This document shows, piece by piece, positions 48,501-58,937 of a stretch of 64,000 nucleotides of DNA (its first letter is position 1; each line of letters begins with the position of its first letter). The position numbers and the translations under genes are program-made. The notes beneath the pieces were generated by a model that made no database searches, was not told the origin of the DNA, and saw nothing but the letters and a program-made list of their open reading frames with translations. Origin of the DNA: Microbacterium aurum (GTDB lineage Bacteria > Actinomycetota > Actinomycetes > Actinomycetales > Microbacteriaceae); contig NZ_JAFBCQ010000001.1 in assembly GCF_016907815.1 (NCBI RefSeq), positions 186,001 to 250,000 of the forward strand. Reading direction: 5' to 3'.

Positions 48501-48649
48501 CAGACGCCGCCGTCGTTGAGGTCGACCTCGGTGGTGGGCTTGCCCTCGTAGGCGTAGGCGAAGTAGCCGACGGTGAGTGCCACGGCGGTGACGACAGCAG
48601 CCGAGGCGAGGGCGCGCGGACGCGCGCGAAGCCACGCAAAGGACTTCAT
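42542..48649 (-). CDS. Giant membrane-anchored Ig-like / fibronectin type III repeat protein
   Basis: A 2035-residue protein, first gene of the operon. A signal anchor (about 13-33) is followed by a region of roughly 330 residues resembling a beta-propeller. Then come about ten cadherin/Ig-like repeats, each marked by a calcium-type Asp motif such as DNDTDADGD, LSNDTDPAGG or ANDTDPDGDE. Next are four to five FN3 domains (first beginning PGKPVVSSV), then a C-terminal domain with four Cys residues. It probably extends through or above the cell wall as an adhesin or surface scaffold. Calcium binding and surface location are inferred from the repeats. No sortase motif is seen. Confidence 0.88.
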   Translation of the reverse strand: MKSFAWLRARPRALASAAVVTAVALTVGYFAYAYEGKPTTEVDLNDGGVWVTKQSSLLVGHFNHSSRVLDGGLRTGSADYDLLQSGSRVLVVDGTASSISAIDPARVIMSDSADIAPGSEIAMGSGTVAVLEPSGSLWASPFTAVSGIGAEGSEPVADVGENAQVAVGVDGTVYAVSAEDGALRSYGPGDEGATVEKSSRTLEGVAKDHELSITVVGTIAFVLDHDTNTLYGSDGSRVEVPADAVLQEPSGTADAVTLATPTALVRVPLGGGDPVTTDAGGAKGTAAQPVYVAGCAYGAWSGSGRYVRDCPGEADDVVQEVPGIEPTSILRFRVNRDVVVLNDVFGGAAWMASDSMQRVDNWQDITPPEGEGEEEEETTEETVQTTLPERTDQNTPPVAQDDEYGIRPGRTTVLPVLDNDTDADGDVLVAAVSQVPGFGTVEPIHNGAALQITTPDDATGSTSFRYTVQDGRGGEATASVTLSVHPFDVNSAPVQKRTTPITVESGGTASYNVLPDWIDPDGDDIFLLDVVADGGDEADFTSDGQITYRAIGGVQGRKDVPIVVSDGTDRGAGVARYDIRPLGTTVPITNADHVVTRAGRSVTVAPLTNDTSSGSEQLRLTRVDEVPGATITPDFADKTFTFTAAAPGTYYAQYLVSAGPNSVPGLVRVDVLPESNEDLPPVAVRDVALLPSGGEVLVNVLSNDTDPAGGILVVQSVTVDSGTGVAAAVLGHETIRITDLASIDQQVRVGYTISNGSQSADGEIVVIPVPAPARLRPPVANDDQVVVRVGDTVTIPVLENDYHPNGDTIHVEPDLVPPLIDAADGEAFVSEDTVRFRAGDEPKTVYATYQAVDSTGQHDAAYVTIQILPRNDEANSAPRPRDLTARTLSASRVEIPVPLDGIDEDGDSVELVGIADAPKKGRIAETTSNSFTYEAYDDAIGSDTFTYRVRDRLGKEGTATIQVGIAPAASTNQAPYAVRDAVVMRPGREVALPVLANDTDPDGDEVGFAPDDAVTVPDGVPGLKAKTSGKYLLITSPDEEMNTSVQYAITDERGLRATTSVQITVDEDVPLERPIARDDRVRAEDVQDDGTADVAVLDNDDDPDGTKSALTVTLGAGGDGARVLRDGTVRVTLGETAQLITYTVTDEDDQSASAFIRVPALSELPPSLISTNAVEVKSGETIELPLKDYVRAAGGKDVVITEAAKVTAAHANGDQLFTDQRTLVYTSADRYFGTDALTFEVTDGDGPDDPAGRKATLTIPITVLPPDNQSPTMVGASMNVAPGEEASALDLAALATDPDPEDQGNLTFELKGSTPQGLTADVDGTTLRVSAAANTAKGTRALLTVTADDGETEPAEATISVEVTASTRQLASANDDVIEQSDQGSTESVAVLANDVNPFPDKPLTLDSAVLETGQAQVTLKGDRVEVTSNKTYVGTVVVRYRVMDATEDADRAVEGRIRITVQGRPDAPGKPVVSSVQSRTVVLSWTPPIDNGSPITGYTVTSTTGGYMKQCASTTCTLDGLTNNVEYNFTVIATNKVGASDPSVPSETARPDVRPDTPAPPTLAFGDRSLKVAWTTPRTEGSPVETYTLEISPAPPSGIVQKTGVGATNTVWEGLENGVAYQVRVRAHNRAPEPSDFSPWSATMVPAAPPVAPNSPTTTLLDPVGSQAQIEVNWNQPANNGDAISGYQLRVKQGSTVVKTVPVPAGQTSQAVVVDTSTTNYTFDVRAQNKAGWGEYSPTSAPRRGVTAPGAPTGVAASEGNNQVGVTWIAGAANGAASSEIQYQYSVDGGTWRGDWASGGSGGSGTIAGSQVANNGTYTVRVRAVSTVDGSQFASTASNTSNAVAPYGPIGNPSASASGGDRAISYSWSSPGRNGRDISTEVYVDGALISRDASGSYSKGYGYSATGTIEVRTSAAGQTTTVSRSATTQPKPPPRVWVTRGAAAPQSCVNGCYYFVVNWQNMDAGPRGVDCYNGALGGGGAGDGFNNYRATIDFTGNGSAQLECRLGADGYDVWVDIIGWGGGVDTEKTWWPRG

Positions 48650-48810
48650 TGAGGCTCGGCTCCCCCTCCGGACTCGGTTGTTGCGTGGCGTCGGGACCTG
48701 GTGCTGAAGCAGGCGCACACTCGTGCAGACGCCGTTAGCCTACGTCACACTCCCGCGCGCACTGAAACGCCCGGCATGGGGAGAACTGCCCATCCCCCGG
48801 CATCCGCCCC

Positions 48811-48900
48811 CCTGCGCGAACCCTCGCCCCTGGACCGACCCCTCACTCCCAGAGCGTGCCGGAGATAAGGGTTCGTCCCGGGAGGGAGGGTTCGGCGGGG
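48811..48900. repeat. Dispersed intergenic inverted repeat, copy 2
   Basis: CCTGCGCGAACCCTCGCC (48811-48828) and GAGGGTTCGGCGGGG (48886-48900) repeat the arms of the element at 26345-26417 and pair with each other around a 57-bp centre. An inner AAGGGTTCG (48868-48876) adds a third copy of the core. It lies 24 bp beyond the stop codon of the UvrA-like gene, within the otherwise empty gap 48650-48923, which also holds the promoter region of the giant gene. Confidence 0.55.
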
Positions 48901-48923
48901 TGAGCGAGGCGGGACCGGACCGC

Positions 48924-51281
<2,358 letters not shown>

Positions 51282-51313
51282 GGCGACAGTCTGCCCTGCC
51301 CGGCCGCGGTCTC

Positions 51314-51519
51314 GGGGGTCACGCGTGCGTAACTCTGTCCGCCCGCGCTGGCCCATGGCGGGGGTCACGCGTGCGTAACTCAGTCCGCCCGCGCTGGCCC
51401 ATGGCGGGGTCACGTGTGCGTAACTCAGTCTGCCCGCGCTGCGGCAGCGGGAGCCGCCGCGGAATCATGCGCCCGCGCGCCGCCGCGCGCGGGCGGCAGA
51501 CTGAGTTAGGCACGCGCGC
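51314..51519. repeat. Three 46-47-bp direct repeats plus an inverted copy over the tag stop codon
   Basis: Copies of GGGTCACGCGTGCGTAACTC, continuing into CAGTCCGCCCGCGCTGG and CCCATGGCG, start at 51314, 51361 and 51407; the third diverges at its end. An inverted copy (CAGACTGAGTTA within 51486-51519) pairs with TAACTCAGTCTG of the third and contains the TAA stop of tag. It fills the space between tag and the UvrA-like gene. The regular spacing resembles a CRISPR only superficially, since there are no distinct spacers. Confidence 0.7.
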
Positions 51520-52087
51520 GATGGCAGCCGACGAGGTGGTCGTCGACCATCCCGGCCGACTGCATGAGCGCGTACATCGTCGTGGATCCCACGAAGCGGA
51601 AGCCCGCCTTCCGGAGCGTCTTCGACAGGGCGTCGGATGCCGCGGTCACCGCCGGCACGTCGGCGAAGGACCGCGGCCGGTCGGCCTCGGCCCGCGGCGC
51701 GGGGGCGAACGACCACATCAGGGCGTCGAGCTCCCCCGGCGCCATCGCCACGACCAGGCGAGCGTTGCCGATCGTGGCGAGGATCTTCGCGCGATTGCGG
51801 ATGATGCCGGCATCCGCCATCAGCCGTTCCACATCCGCCTCGTCGAACGCGGCGACGGCAGCGGGCTCCAACCCGGCGAACACCTCACGGAAGCGCGGGC
51901 GCTTGCGCAGGATCGTGATCCACGACAGCCCAGCCTGAAACCCCTCGAGGCTCATCTTCTCGAACAGGGCGCGGTCGCCGTGCAGCGGCCGACCCCACTC
52001 CTCATCGTGATACCGGCGGTACTCCGCGTCGTCACCGACCCAGCCGCAGCGGGACAGTCCGTCGGGGCCGATGCGCAGGTCGTTCAC
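51506..52087 (-). CDS. tag: DNA-3-methyladenine glycosylase I
   Basis: A 193-residue glycosylase of the Tag family that removes 3-methyladenine from alkylated DNA. It has the N-terminal RCGWVGDDAEYRRYHDEEWG (with the zinc Cys and the Glu-Trp motif), FEKMSLEGFQAGLSW, the helix-hairpin-helix region ADAGIIRNRAKI, and C-terminal FRFVGSTTMYALMQSAGMVDDH with the second zinc ligands. Length is normal. The stop codon lies within an inverted repeat. Confidence 0.93.
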   Translation of the reverse strand: MNDLRIGPDGLSRCGWVGDDAEYRRYHDEEWGRPLHGDRALFEKMSLEGFQAGLSWITILRKRPRFREVFAGLEPAAVAAFDEADVERLMADAGIIRNRAKILATIGNARLVVAMAPGELDALMWSFAPAPRAEADRPRSFADVPAVTAASDALSKTLRKAGFRFVGSTTMYALMQSAGMVDDHLVGCHRARA

Positions 52088-52123
52088 CCGGCCAGCGTAT
52101 CCACGGGCGCCGACGCGCCCGCG

Positions 52124-54229
52124 TCACTTCTTCTTGAGCGACTTCTCCGAGACGGGCGCAGAACCGGATGCCGCAAGGTCGGCGTAGTGCGCCCGCGCCT
52201 CGTCCTGCCGCGCGCGCTCGGCGCCCGAGGCGATGGGCGCCCGGACGTGCTCGGGCGCGAAGGCGAACGCGTCGACGAGATCCTGCGCGTGGGGGCGCAG
52301 GCGGCGGCAGAGCCGGTCGATGTACTTCGACACCGACGCGGCGCGCTGCGTGGAGAGCCGTCCGTTGATGAGGTGCCAGGCGAGGTGCTTCTCAATGAGC
52401 GACAGTCCGAAGAGGTCCCGCAGCCAGGTGAGCACCTGCGCCGTGCCCTCGTCGTCGACGCGGGCGATCCCGTCGGTGAACGCCTCCCACTGCAGCAGCT
52501 CCGCGTGGGCCCGGGCCGCCTCGATGAGCTCGGCCTGGTTGGCGTTGAAGATCTCGGCGGCCTCGGCCGGAGAGGCTTTGGATGCCGGGCGCAGCCGCGC
52601 GGCGATGTCGGCGATCATCTGCTGCACACGACCGGCGAGCAGGTCGTGCTGCTGCTCGGCGCGCAGTCCCAGTTCGACCGAGCGCGCGGTCGAGCCCAGG
52701 TCGGCGACGGCCTGACCGAACTGGCGGAGGCCCGCGCCGTGGAACACCTTGCCCGCGGTCTTGCGAGCGGCGAAGGAGGCGAGCTTCGCGGCATCCGCCC
52801 CCTTGAACTGCTTCGCGTAGTCGCTGAGCAGCCGCTTGCCGACCAGCTGCAGCAGCACGTTGTTGTCGCCCTCGAAGGTGACGTAGACGTCGAGGTCCTG
52901 ATGCAGGCCGACGAGCCGGTTCTCGGCGAGGAATCCCGAGCCGCCGCACGCCTCACGGCACTCCTGGATGGTGTCGAGGGCGTTCCAGGTCGACAGGGGC
53001 TTCAGGGCCGCGGCGAGGGTCTCGAGGTTCTCGCGCTCGGCGGGGGTGTCCTTGGCGCCCGAGAAGACGCCGTCGAAGGTGCGTAGCAGCTCGTCGCCGG
53101 CGAAGAACTGCGCGTAGACCTGCGCGAGCCGCGGCAGCAGGCGCCGCTGGTGCTTTCCGTAGTCGAGCAGCACGACCTCGTCGGTCCCCGCGCCGGAGTC
53201 GAACTGGCGACGCTGGTTCGCGTAGGTGACGGCGATGTGGAGGGCGAGCGCCGTGCCGGTGGTCGCCGCGCCGTCCAGCGACACGCGCCCCTGCACGAGG
53301 GCGCCGAGCATCGTGAAGAAGCGGCGGCCGGGGCTCGGGATCTCGGACGAGTACGTGCCGTCGGCGGCGACGTCGCCGTAGCGGTTGAGCAGGTTGAAGC
53401 GCGGGATGCGGACCTGGTCGAAGTGCAGCCGGCCGTTGTCGATGCCGTTGAGGCCACCCTTGACGCCGTCGTCCTCACCGCCGACACCGGGGAGGAAGTT
53501 CCCCTCGTCGTCGCGGATCGGCACGAAGAAGCAGTGCACGCCGTAGTTGACGCCGCCCGTGATGAGCTGGGCGAACACCGTCGCCGCCTTGCCGTGGAGC
53601 GCGGCGTTGCCGAGGTAGTCCTTCCAGGCGCCGCGGAACGGCGTGTGGATGACGAACTCCTCGGTGGCGGGGTCGTAGGTCGCGGTGGTGCCGATGGCCG
53701 CGACATCCGAGCCGTGCCCCGTCTCGGTCATCGCGAACGCGCCCGGCAGTTCGAGGTCGATCACGTCGCGCAGCCACGCGTCGTGGTGCTTCTTCGTCCC
53801 GAGCTGGTGGATCGCGGAGCCGAACAGTCCCCACTGCACGCCGGACTTGATCTGCAGGCTCGGATCGGCGAGCACGAGTTCCATGAACCCGGCGAGGTTG
53901 GCGCCGTTGTTCTCCAGGCCGCCGTACTCCTTCGGGAACGCGCGGCGCGAGCCGCCCCGCTCGACGAGGAGTCGCAGCTGGCCGAGCACGCGGTCACGGT
54001 GTTCCGGCATGGGCTGACCCTCGATGCGCCAGAACGCGGGGTCCTTGATCATCTCGCGGGCCTCGCGGCGGGTCTCGCCCCATGTCCCGAGCAGCAGGTC
54101 GGTGACGGTGTCGAGGTGGATGCGGGCTTCGTGCGCCTCGTCGGCGGAGTGCGCGGCGGTCGGTGCGCCACCGGCGGGAGTGCGCTTGCTGGTGGCGGGC
54201 TTCTTGGGACGGACGGCGGCGTCGGTCAT
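52124..54229 (-). CDS. Acyl-CoA dehydrogenase / acyl-CoA oxidase family enzyme
   Basis: A 701-residue flavoprotein with the acyl-CoA oxidase layout: an N-terminal helical domain, the middle beta domain with GAFAMTETGHGSDV, then VSLDGAATTGTALALHIAVTYANQRRQF and the catalytic-Glu region REACGGSGFLAENRL. The final 200 residues form the second helical domain of oxidases, ending in a Lys-rich tail. It should oxidise acyl-CoA to enoyl-CoA in fatty-acid breakdown, passing electrons to oxygen. The gene stands alone, with the tag gene about 36 bp after its stop. Confidence 0.9.
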   Translation of the reverse strand: MTDAAVRPKKPATSKRTPAGGAPTAAHSADEAHEARIHLDTVTDLLLGTWGETRREAREMIKDPAFWRIEGQPMPEHRDRVLGQLRLLVERGGSRRAFPKEYGGLENNGANLAGFMELVLADPSLQIKSGVQWGLFGSAIHQLGTKKHHDAWLRDVIDLELPGAFAMTETGHGSDVAAIGTTATYDPATEEFVIHTPFRGAWKDYLGNAALHGKAATVFAQLITGGVNYGVHCFFVPIRDDEGNFLPGVGGEDDGVKGGLNGIDNGRLHFDQVRIPRFNLLNRYGDVAADGTYSSEIPSPGRRFFTMLGALVQGRVSLDGAATTGTALALHIAVTYANQRRQFDSGAGTDEVVLLDYGKHQRRLLPRLAQVYAQFFAGDELLRTFDGVFSGAKDTPAERENLETLAAALKPLSTWNALDTIQECREACGGSGFLAENRLVGLHQDLDVYVTFEGDNNVLLQLVGKRLLSDYAKQFKGADAAKLASFAARKTAGKVFHGAGLRQFGQAVADLGSTARSVELGLRAEQQHDLLAGRVQQMIADIAARLRPASKASPAEAAEIFNANQAELIEAARAHAELLQWEAFTDGIARVDDEGTAQVLTWLRDLFGLSLIEKHLAWHLINGRLSTQRAASVSKYIDRLCRRLRPHAQDLVDAFAFAPEHVRAPIASGAERARQDEARAHYADLAASGSAPVSEKSLKKK

Positions 54230-54448
54230 GGCGGGCCTTTCGACAGCGGACAGGGAGAGTCACTGTCGACGGTAGGAGTGCCACAACGTCTCCGCAAACC
54301 CGTTGCGCAGCGTCCACAACGACCGCGCGCGCCACGGCATCCCTCCTGTGTGAGACCCACACCCACGAAGGGTGAGACTCAGTGTCATCGCGGGGCAGCT
54401 GGGGCGCTCGGTCGGGCGCCGGTCGCGGCGGTGTCTCGCGCCGCCGAC

Positions 54449-54524
54449 GTCGCAAAAGCAGGCTGAAACGCATCCTGCCGACCGTCAGCGGCCCGCGGGA
54501 GTCGATCCAGCCTGCTTTCGCGAC
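54449..54524. repeat. Near-perfect 17-bp inverted repeat downstream of the GH3 remnant
   Basis: GTCGCAAAAGCAGGCTG (54449-54465) and CAGCCTGCTTTCGCGAC (54508-54524) pair with one mismatch around a 42-bp centre, 19 bp beyond the GH3 stop codon. A transcription terminator or REP-like element is likely. The rest of the gap 54230-54542 shows no gene. Confidence 0.65.
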
Positions 54525-54542
54525 ATCATGCCGCGGTGCCCG

Positions 54543-56140
54543 CTACAGCGAGAGGCCGTGGCCGAACCGGAACAGCGGGTCGGCGGTGTCGAACGGCACG
54601 TCGGGGCGCGACGCCTCGACGGCGGCCATCGAGCTAGGGATGTCGAACGGCAGCTTCCCCCGCGCTGGCGCCGCGCCGCTCAGGACGTCGAGGAGGGCCG
54701 TCGGGTGCGCGCCCCAGTTGCCGGTGGCGGCGGCGGCCACCTCGACGATCGGGCCGAGGATCGCGGGCCGGTCGAGGAACACGTCGACGACGGTCGGCAC
54801 GGATGCCGCGACCTCGCGGATGTGGGCGAGGGTCTCGTCCGGGAACTCCAGCGACCCGGCGTGGAAGAAGTTCTCGAACATCGATGAGCGCTGCTCGTAC
54901 GGCGCCGCGATCCGCAGGAGGGCGAGGTCGGCCTCCGCCGGGGTCGCGACGACCCGGCCGTACGTTGCAGCGACCTCGGCGTCGATGCCCTCGACGTAGA
55001 GCTTCGCGCCGCGCGCGAACGGCAGCGCGCCGGCGTTCGACAGCACGGTGATCGACGCCCGCTGCGCGTCGAGGCCGGCGGCGCGATGCTCGGACGCGCC
55101 GACGATCGACGCGGCAGCCGCCTCATCGACGTAGGGGTTCTCGAAAAGGCCCAGCGCGAACTTCTCACGCAGCAGGCGCCGCGCCGACACGTCGAGGCGC
55201 TCCTCGGACACGAGGCCGTCGCGGACGAGTCCGATGAGGAGGGAGGGGTCATGCTCGCCGCCGAACTGGTCGGCCCCGGCATCCAACACCTTCACCATGC
55301 GCTCGGCGGGGGTGAGGTCTTCGACGCCCCATGCCCGAGCGGCGAAGTCGGTGCCCATGATGGGCTGATCGGTGATGTGTCCCCAGTCGGTGCAGACGAT
55401 CCCGTCGAAGCCGTAGCGCTCGCGCAGCAGGCCCGTGAGGACACCCTTGTTGAAGCCGAAGCCGACCTCCTCGTACTCGGTGCCGACCGGCATCCCGCAG
55501 TACGGCATGATCCGGCGGCCGCCCGCCGCGAACACGGCCTCGAAGGGCCTCAGGTGCAGTTCGAACTGGCCGCCGGGGTAGACCTGCTCGCGGCCGTAGT
55601 CGAAGTGGGGGTCCTCCCGCCGGGGAAGTGCTTCGTCATGGTGCTGACCGACTCGGGTCCGAAGCTCTCGCCCTGGAATCCGCGGACGTAGGCGGCGCCG
55701 AGCGCGCCCGAGAGGTCCGCGTCTTCGCCGAAGGTCTGCAGCTGCCGCGCCCAGCGCGGCTCGGTCGCGAGGTCGACCTGCGGATGCAGAGCGACGCGGA
55801 TGCCGACCGCTGTGTACTCGCGGCGGGCGATGTCGGCGAACCGTTCGACGAGTTCGGGGTCGGCGGTGGCGGCGAGGCCGAGCGGCTCGGGCCATTGCGA
55901 GAACGGACCGGCGAGCAGTGCCGCGCCGGGGTTCTCGCTGAAGCCGTGGCGGGGGTCGGTGGAGATCGTCACGGGGATGCCGAGACGTGTGGATGCCGCG
56001 AGTTCCTGCAACCGGTTGTGCCAGCGCGCGATGAGGGTCGCGTCGCCGGGGACCATCAGCAGGTTGAAGTGGCTCATGTGGCGACCGACGACATAGTCCT
56101 CGTTCGAGGCGATGCCGAAGTTCGCGATGCTTGGTTTTCT
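54543..56140 (-). pseudogene. Glycoside hydrolase family 3 beta-glucosidase-like remnant
   Basis: Two reading frames together match a GH3 enzyme. The first part (MSHFNLLMVPGDATLIARWHN, ISTDPRHGF, TMTKHFPGG) is open from about 56179 down to 55612. The second (EDPHFDYGREQVYPGGQFE, then FDGIVCTDWGHI with the nucleophile Asp, to RFGHGLSL) runs to the TAG at 54543. About six residues normally found between KHFPGG and EDPHF are missing along with the frame, so a small deletion occurred. The N-terminal segment before KPSIANFG is also absent, cut by an in-frame stop at 56180. The gene is therefore doubly broken. Confidence 0.8.
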
Positions 56141-56197
56141 AGCGATGGGGACGTCGGAGGCAGCCGGGGCCGGAGCCGGTCAGACGGCCGCGCACGC

Positions 56198-58291
56198 TCA
56201 GTGCGCGGCGACGACCTGCAGCACGGCGTCGCCGTAGGCGTCGCGCTTCTTCGCGCCGATCCCGGTGATGCCCTCGAGGTCGGTGACGGATGCCGGGCGT
56301 CGCTCGGCCAGCGCGCGCAGCGTCGCGTCGCCGAACACGATGTAGGCGGGAACCCCCTGCTCCTTGGCGACGCCGGCACGCCACGCCCGCAGCGCCTCGA
56401 ACAGGTCGCGGTCGGCGTCGGCCACGGCATCCGTCGCTCCCTGAGCGCGCCGCGAGGCCTTCGCACGTGTCGCGCCGCCTCGGCCGAGGACGTCGCGCCG
56501 GAGGGGCACGGCGGCCTCGCCGCGGAGCACGGCCGCGCCCTCCTCGCCGACGGCGAGCACGCCGTATTCGCCCTGCGCGACGATGACGCCGCGGGCGAGC
56601 AGCTGGCGGATGACGCTGCGCCAGTCCTGGTCGCTGAGGTCGGCGCCGAGCCCGTAGGTGGCGACCTTGTCGTGTCCCTGTTGGCGGATGCGGTCGGTCG
56701 ACGCGCCGCGGAGGATGTCGATGAGGTGCCCTGCGCCGAACGCCTGTCCGCGCTCGCGCTGCAGGCGCACGATCGTCGACAGCAGCTTCTGCGCGGGAAC
56801 GAGGCCGTCCCACGTGTCGGGGGTGTCGAGGCAGGTGTCGCAGTTGCCGCAGGGGCCGGATTCCTGGCCGAAGTAGTTCAGCAGGTTCTGCCGGCGGCAC
56901 GACACGGTCTCGCAGAGCGCGAGCATCGCGTCGAGGTGCTGGCCCAGCCGCATCTTGTAGGCGCGGTCGCCGGGTGACTGGTCGATGAGGCGGCGCTGCT
57001 GCACGACGTCGCCGAGGCCGTAGGCCATCCACGCCACCGCGGGCTCGCCGTCGCGGCCGGCGCGGCCGGTCTCCTGGTAGTAGCCCTCGACGGACTTCGG
57101 CAGGTCGATGTGCGCGACGAAGCGGACGTCGGGCTTGTCGATGCCCATGCCGAACGCGATCGTGGCGACCATGACGACGCCGTCTTCGCGCAGGAACCGA
57201 CCCTGATTGCGTGCGCGGATGGCGGCATCCAATCCCGCGTGGTACGGCAGCGCGTCGACGCCTTGCGTGCGGAGGTATTCGGCGGTCTGCTCGACCGATT
57301 TGCGGCTGAGCGCGTAGACGATGCCCGCACTGGCGGCCGGCTGCGCGCGCACGAAGTCGAGCAGCTGGCGACGAGGGTCGACCTTGGGCACGATGCGGTA
57401 CTGGATGTTGGGGCGGTCGAAGCTCGCGACGAAGTGGCGGGCGGCGGGCAGGCGCAGCCGCTCGGTGAGCTCCTGATGGGTGGCGCGGGTGGCGGTCGCG
57501 GTGAGTGCCATGCGCGGGACGTCGGGGAAGCGCTCGGCGAGGTCGCCGAGCGCCAGGTAGTCGGGCCGGAAGTCGTGGCCCCACTGGCTGACGCAGTGGG
57601 CTTCGTCGATCGCGATGACGCTCAGCCGCCCGCGCTGCAGCAGCTGCGTGGTCGCTGCGCCGCTCAGGCGTTCGGGGGCGACGTAGAGCAGGTCGAGCTC
57701 GCCCGCGAGGAAGGCCTGCTCGACGCCCGCGCGCTCGGTCGGGCTCTGGGTGGAGTTGAGGTAGGCCGCGCGCACGCCGTTGGCGATGAGGGCGTCGACC
57801 TGATCATGCATGAGGGCGATGAGCGGGCTGATGACGAGGCCGGTGCCAGGTCGGACGAGCGCGGGCACCTGGTAGGTGATGGACTTGCCGCCGCCCGTGG
57901 GCATGAGCACGACGGCGTCGCCGCCGGCGATGACGCGGGCGACGATGTCCGCCTGGTCGCCGCGGAAGTCGTCGTATCCGAAGACCTCCTTGAGCACGGC
58001 CCGCGGGTCTTTGCCGGTGTGCTCGGTGCGCGGGGTCACGGGTGCGCTCGCGGTGTCGCGCGTCGGGGCGGCGGATGCCGGGGAGGGAGCGGCCGGGCGA
58101 TGTGGCGGAGCCGGCGCGTCCGGTGAGGCGCTGCGAGTCGCGCGTGCGAGCGCCCCACCGTACCCGTCGAAGGCGGGATCCGGCGGCGGGGGTGCGTCGA
58201 ACTCGTCGGGCGGAGTCAGCTCGTCGACATCCCACGGGACGTCGCCGTACGGGTCGTCGAACACCGCGTCGCGCACTCCCCGATCAGTCAC
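56198..58291 (-). CDS. recQ: ATP-dependent DNA helicase RecQ
   Basis: A 697-residue helicase. After an acidic, Pro-rich N-terminal extension of about 95 residues come FGYDDFRGDQADIV, Walker A MPTGGGKS, AIDEAHCVSQWGHDFRPDY, ALTATAT, and motif VI YYQETGRAGRDG. The zinc domain CETVSCRRQNLLNYF...CGNCDTC and the winged helix follow. The last 80 residues form an HRDC domain (LRAWRAGVAKEQGVPAYIVF). It unwinds DNA during recombination and fork repair. The extension is unusual and probably disordered. Confidence 0.94.
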   Translation of the reverse strand: MTDRGVRDAVFDDPYGDVPWDVDELTPPDEFDAPPPPDPAFDGYGGALARATRSASPDAPAPPHRPAAPSPASAAPTRDTASAPVTPRTEHTGKDPRAVLKEVFGYDDFRGDQADIVARVIAGGDAVVLMPTGGGKSITYQVPALVRPGTGLVISPLIALMHDQVDALIANGVRAAYLNSTQSPTERAGVEQAFLAGELDLLYVAPERLSGAATTQLLQRGRLSVIAIDEAHCVSQWGHDFRPDYLALGDLAERFPDVPRMALTATATRATHQELTERLRLPAARHFVASFDRPNIQYRIVPKVDPRRQLLDFVRAQPAASAGIVYALSRKSVEQTAEYLRTQGVDALPYHAGLDAAIRARNQGRFLREDGVVMVATIAFGMGIDKPDVRFVAHIDLPKSVEGYYQETGRAGRDGEPAVAWMAYGLGDVVQQRRLIDQSPGDRAYKMRLGQHLDAMLALCETVSCRRQNLLNYFGQESGPCGNCDTCLDTPDTWDGLVPAQKLLSTIVRLQRERGQAFGAGHLIDILRGASTDRIRQQGHDKVATYGLGADLSDQDWRSVIRQLLARGVIVAQGEYGVLAVGEEGAAVLRGEAAVPLRRDVLGRGGATRAKASRRAQGATDAVADADRDLFEALRAWRAGVAKEQGVPAYIVFGDATLRALAERRPASVTDLEGITGIGAKKRDAYGDAVLQVVAAH

Positions 58292-58300
58292 CCTCCCAGG

Positions 58301-58447
58301 CTAACCGGGGTGGCTGACACGGGCGGTGGCGGGAGGCGCCTTCGCAGCGATCCGGGCGGCGAACGAGATCCACAGCGCCATCGACCCTGCTGCCCACAGA
58401 GACTGCTCGGCCGGTGTGGGACCGTATGGGGGCAGCTCTCCCGACAT
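58301..58447 (-). CDS. Possible small protein of 48 residues
   Basis: A short frame (MSGELPPYGPTPAEQSLWAAG, then SMALWISFAARIAAKAPP) with natural-looking amino-acid composition directly upstream of recQ on the same strand. No known domain is visible and the ribosome site is not strong. It could be a small amphipathic protein or chance. Included as tentative only. Confidence 0.3.
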   Translation of the reverse strand: MSGELPPYGPTPAEQSLWAAGSMALWISFAARIAAKAPPATARVSHPG

Positions 58448-58493
58448 CGACGCGTGACTCCACGCACTGAACGCAGCGTGCGCGCGGCGAGTC

Positions 58494-58835
58494 CTACTCA
58501 GCGACCGCGCTGCGGGTGCGCTGCACGGACAGCACACCGTTCGCCACGGAGAGAAGCGTCACGGCGTCGCCATCTTGAGCCTCGATCGTCTCCATGATGT
58601 GCACCGATAGAAGGGCGAGCGCTGCCAGGACGCCGGAGCTGTCGTCTCCCACGTCGCCGAGCGCCATCAGCCCATCGGCTGCGTTTCTGGCGGCGTACTC
58701 GCTGAGGCTTGCCTCCGTTGCGAGGATCCGAACGCGAGCACCCGCGGTCGGCCTTATGACGAAGCCGCTGGCGTCCATTCCCTCCACGACCAGCCAATCG
58801 CCGAGCATCACGCTCAGGTGGTGCTGCAGGCTCAC
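58494..58835 (-). CDS. Hypothetical protein, about 113 residues
   Basis: The frame reads from a GTG at 58835 (or the ATG at 58808, MLGDWLVVEGMDASGFVIR) to 58494. The N-terminal third is beta-rich; the middle (LSEYAARNAADGLMALGDV, ALALLSVHIMETIEAQD) looks helical. No domain is recognised. It is divergent from the Phd/RelE pair. Codon composition supports coding better than the alternatives, but the function is unknown. Confidence 0.5.
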   Translation of the reverse strand: MSLQHHLSVMLGDWLVVEGMDASGFVIRPTAGARVRILATEASLSEYAARNAADGLMALGDVGDDSSGVLAALALLSVHIMETIEAQDGDAVTLLSVANGVLSVQRTRSAVAE

Positions 58836-58937
58836 GCGGTAATCATCGCAGGCGCTGCGGATCGGTATGTGGGCGCTGCACAGTAGGGACGAAGCAGGAC
58901 GGCGCCATCTCGCGCCTCTCGCGCTAGAATTCTGTAC

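Noticed and set aside
43763..48652. A 1629-codon open frame antisense to the giant Ig-like protein gene.
   Set aside because: It arises from high third-position GC in the real gene; its sequence is low-complexity Arg/Val/Gly and it has no known domain. The Ig/FN3 repeats are clearly on the other strand.
51314..51519. Regular 46-47-bp repeats resembling a CRISPR array.
   Set aside because: Units are contiguous copies without unique spacers, one is inverted, and no cas gene is near.
58301..58537. A 78-residue frame upstream of recQ.
   Set aside because: The first 30 residues look like random GC translation; only the shorter 48-residue form was kept, at low confidence.
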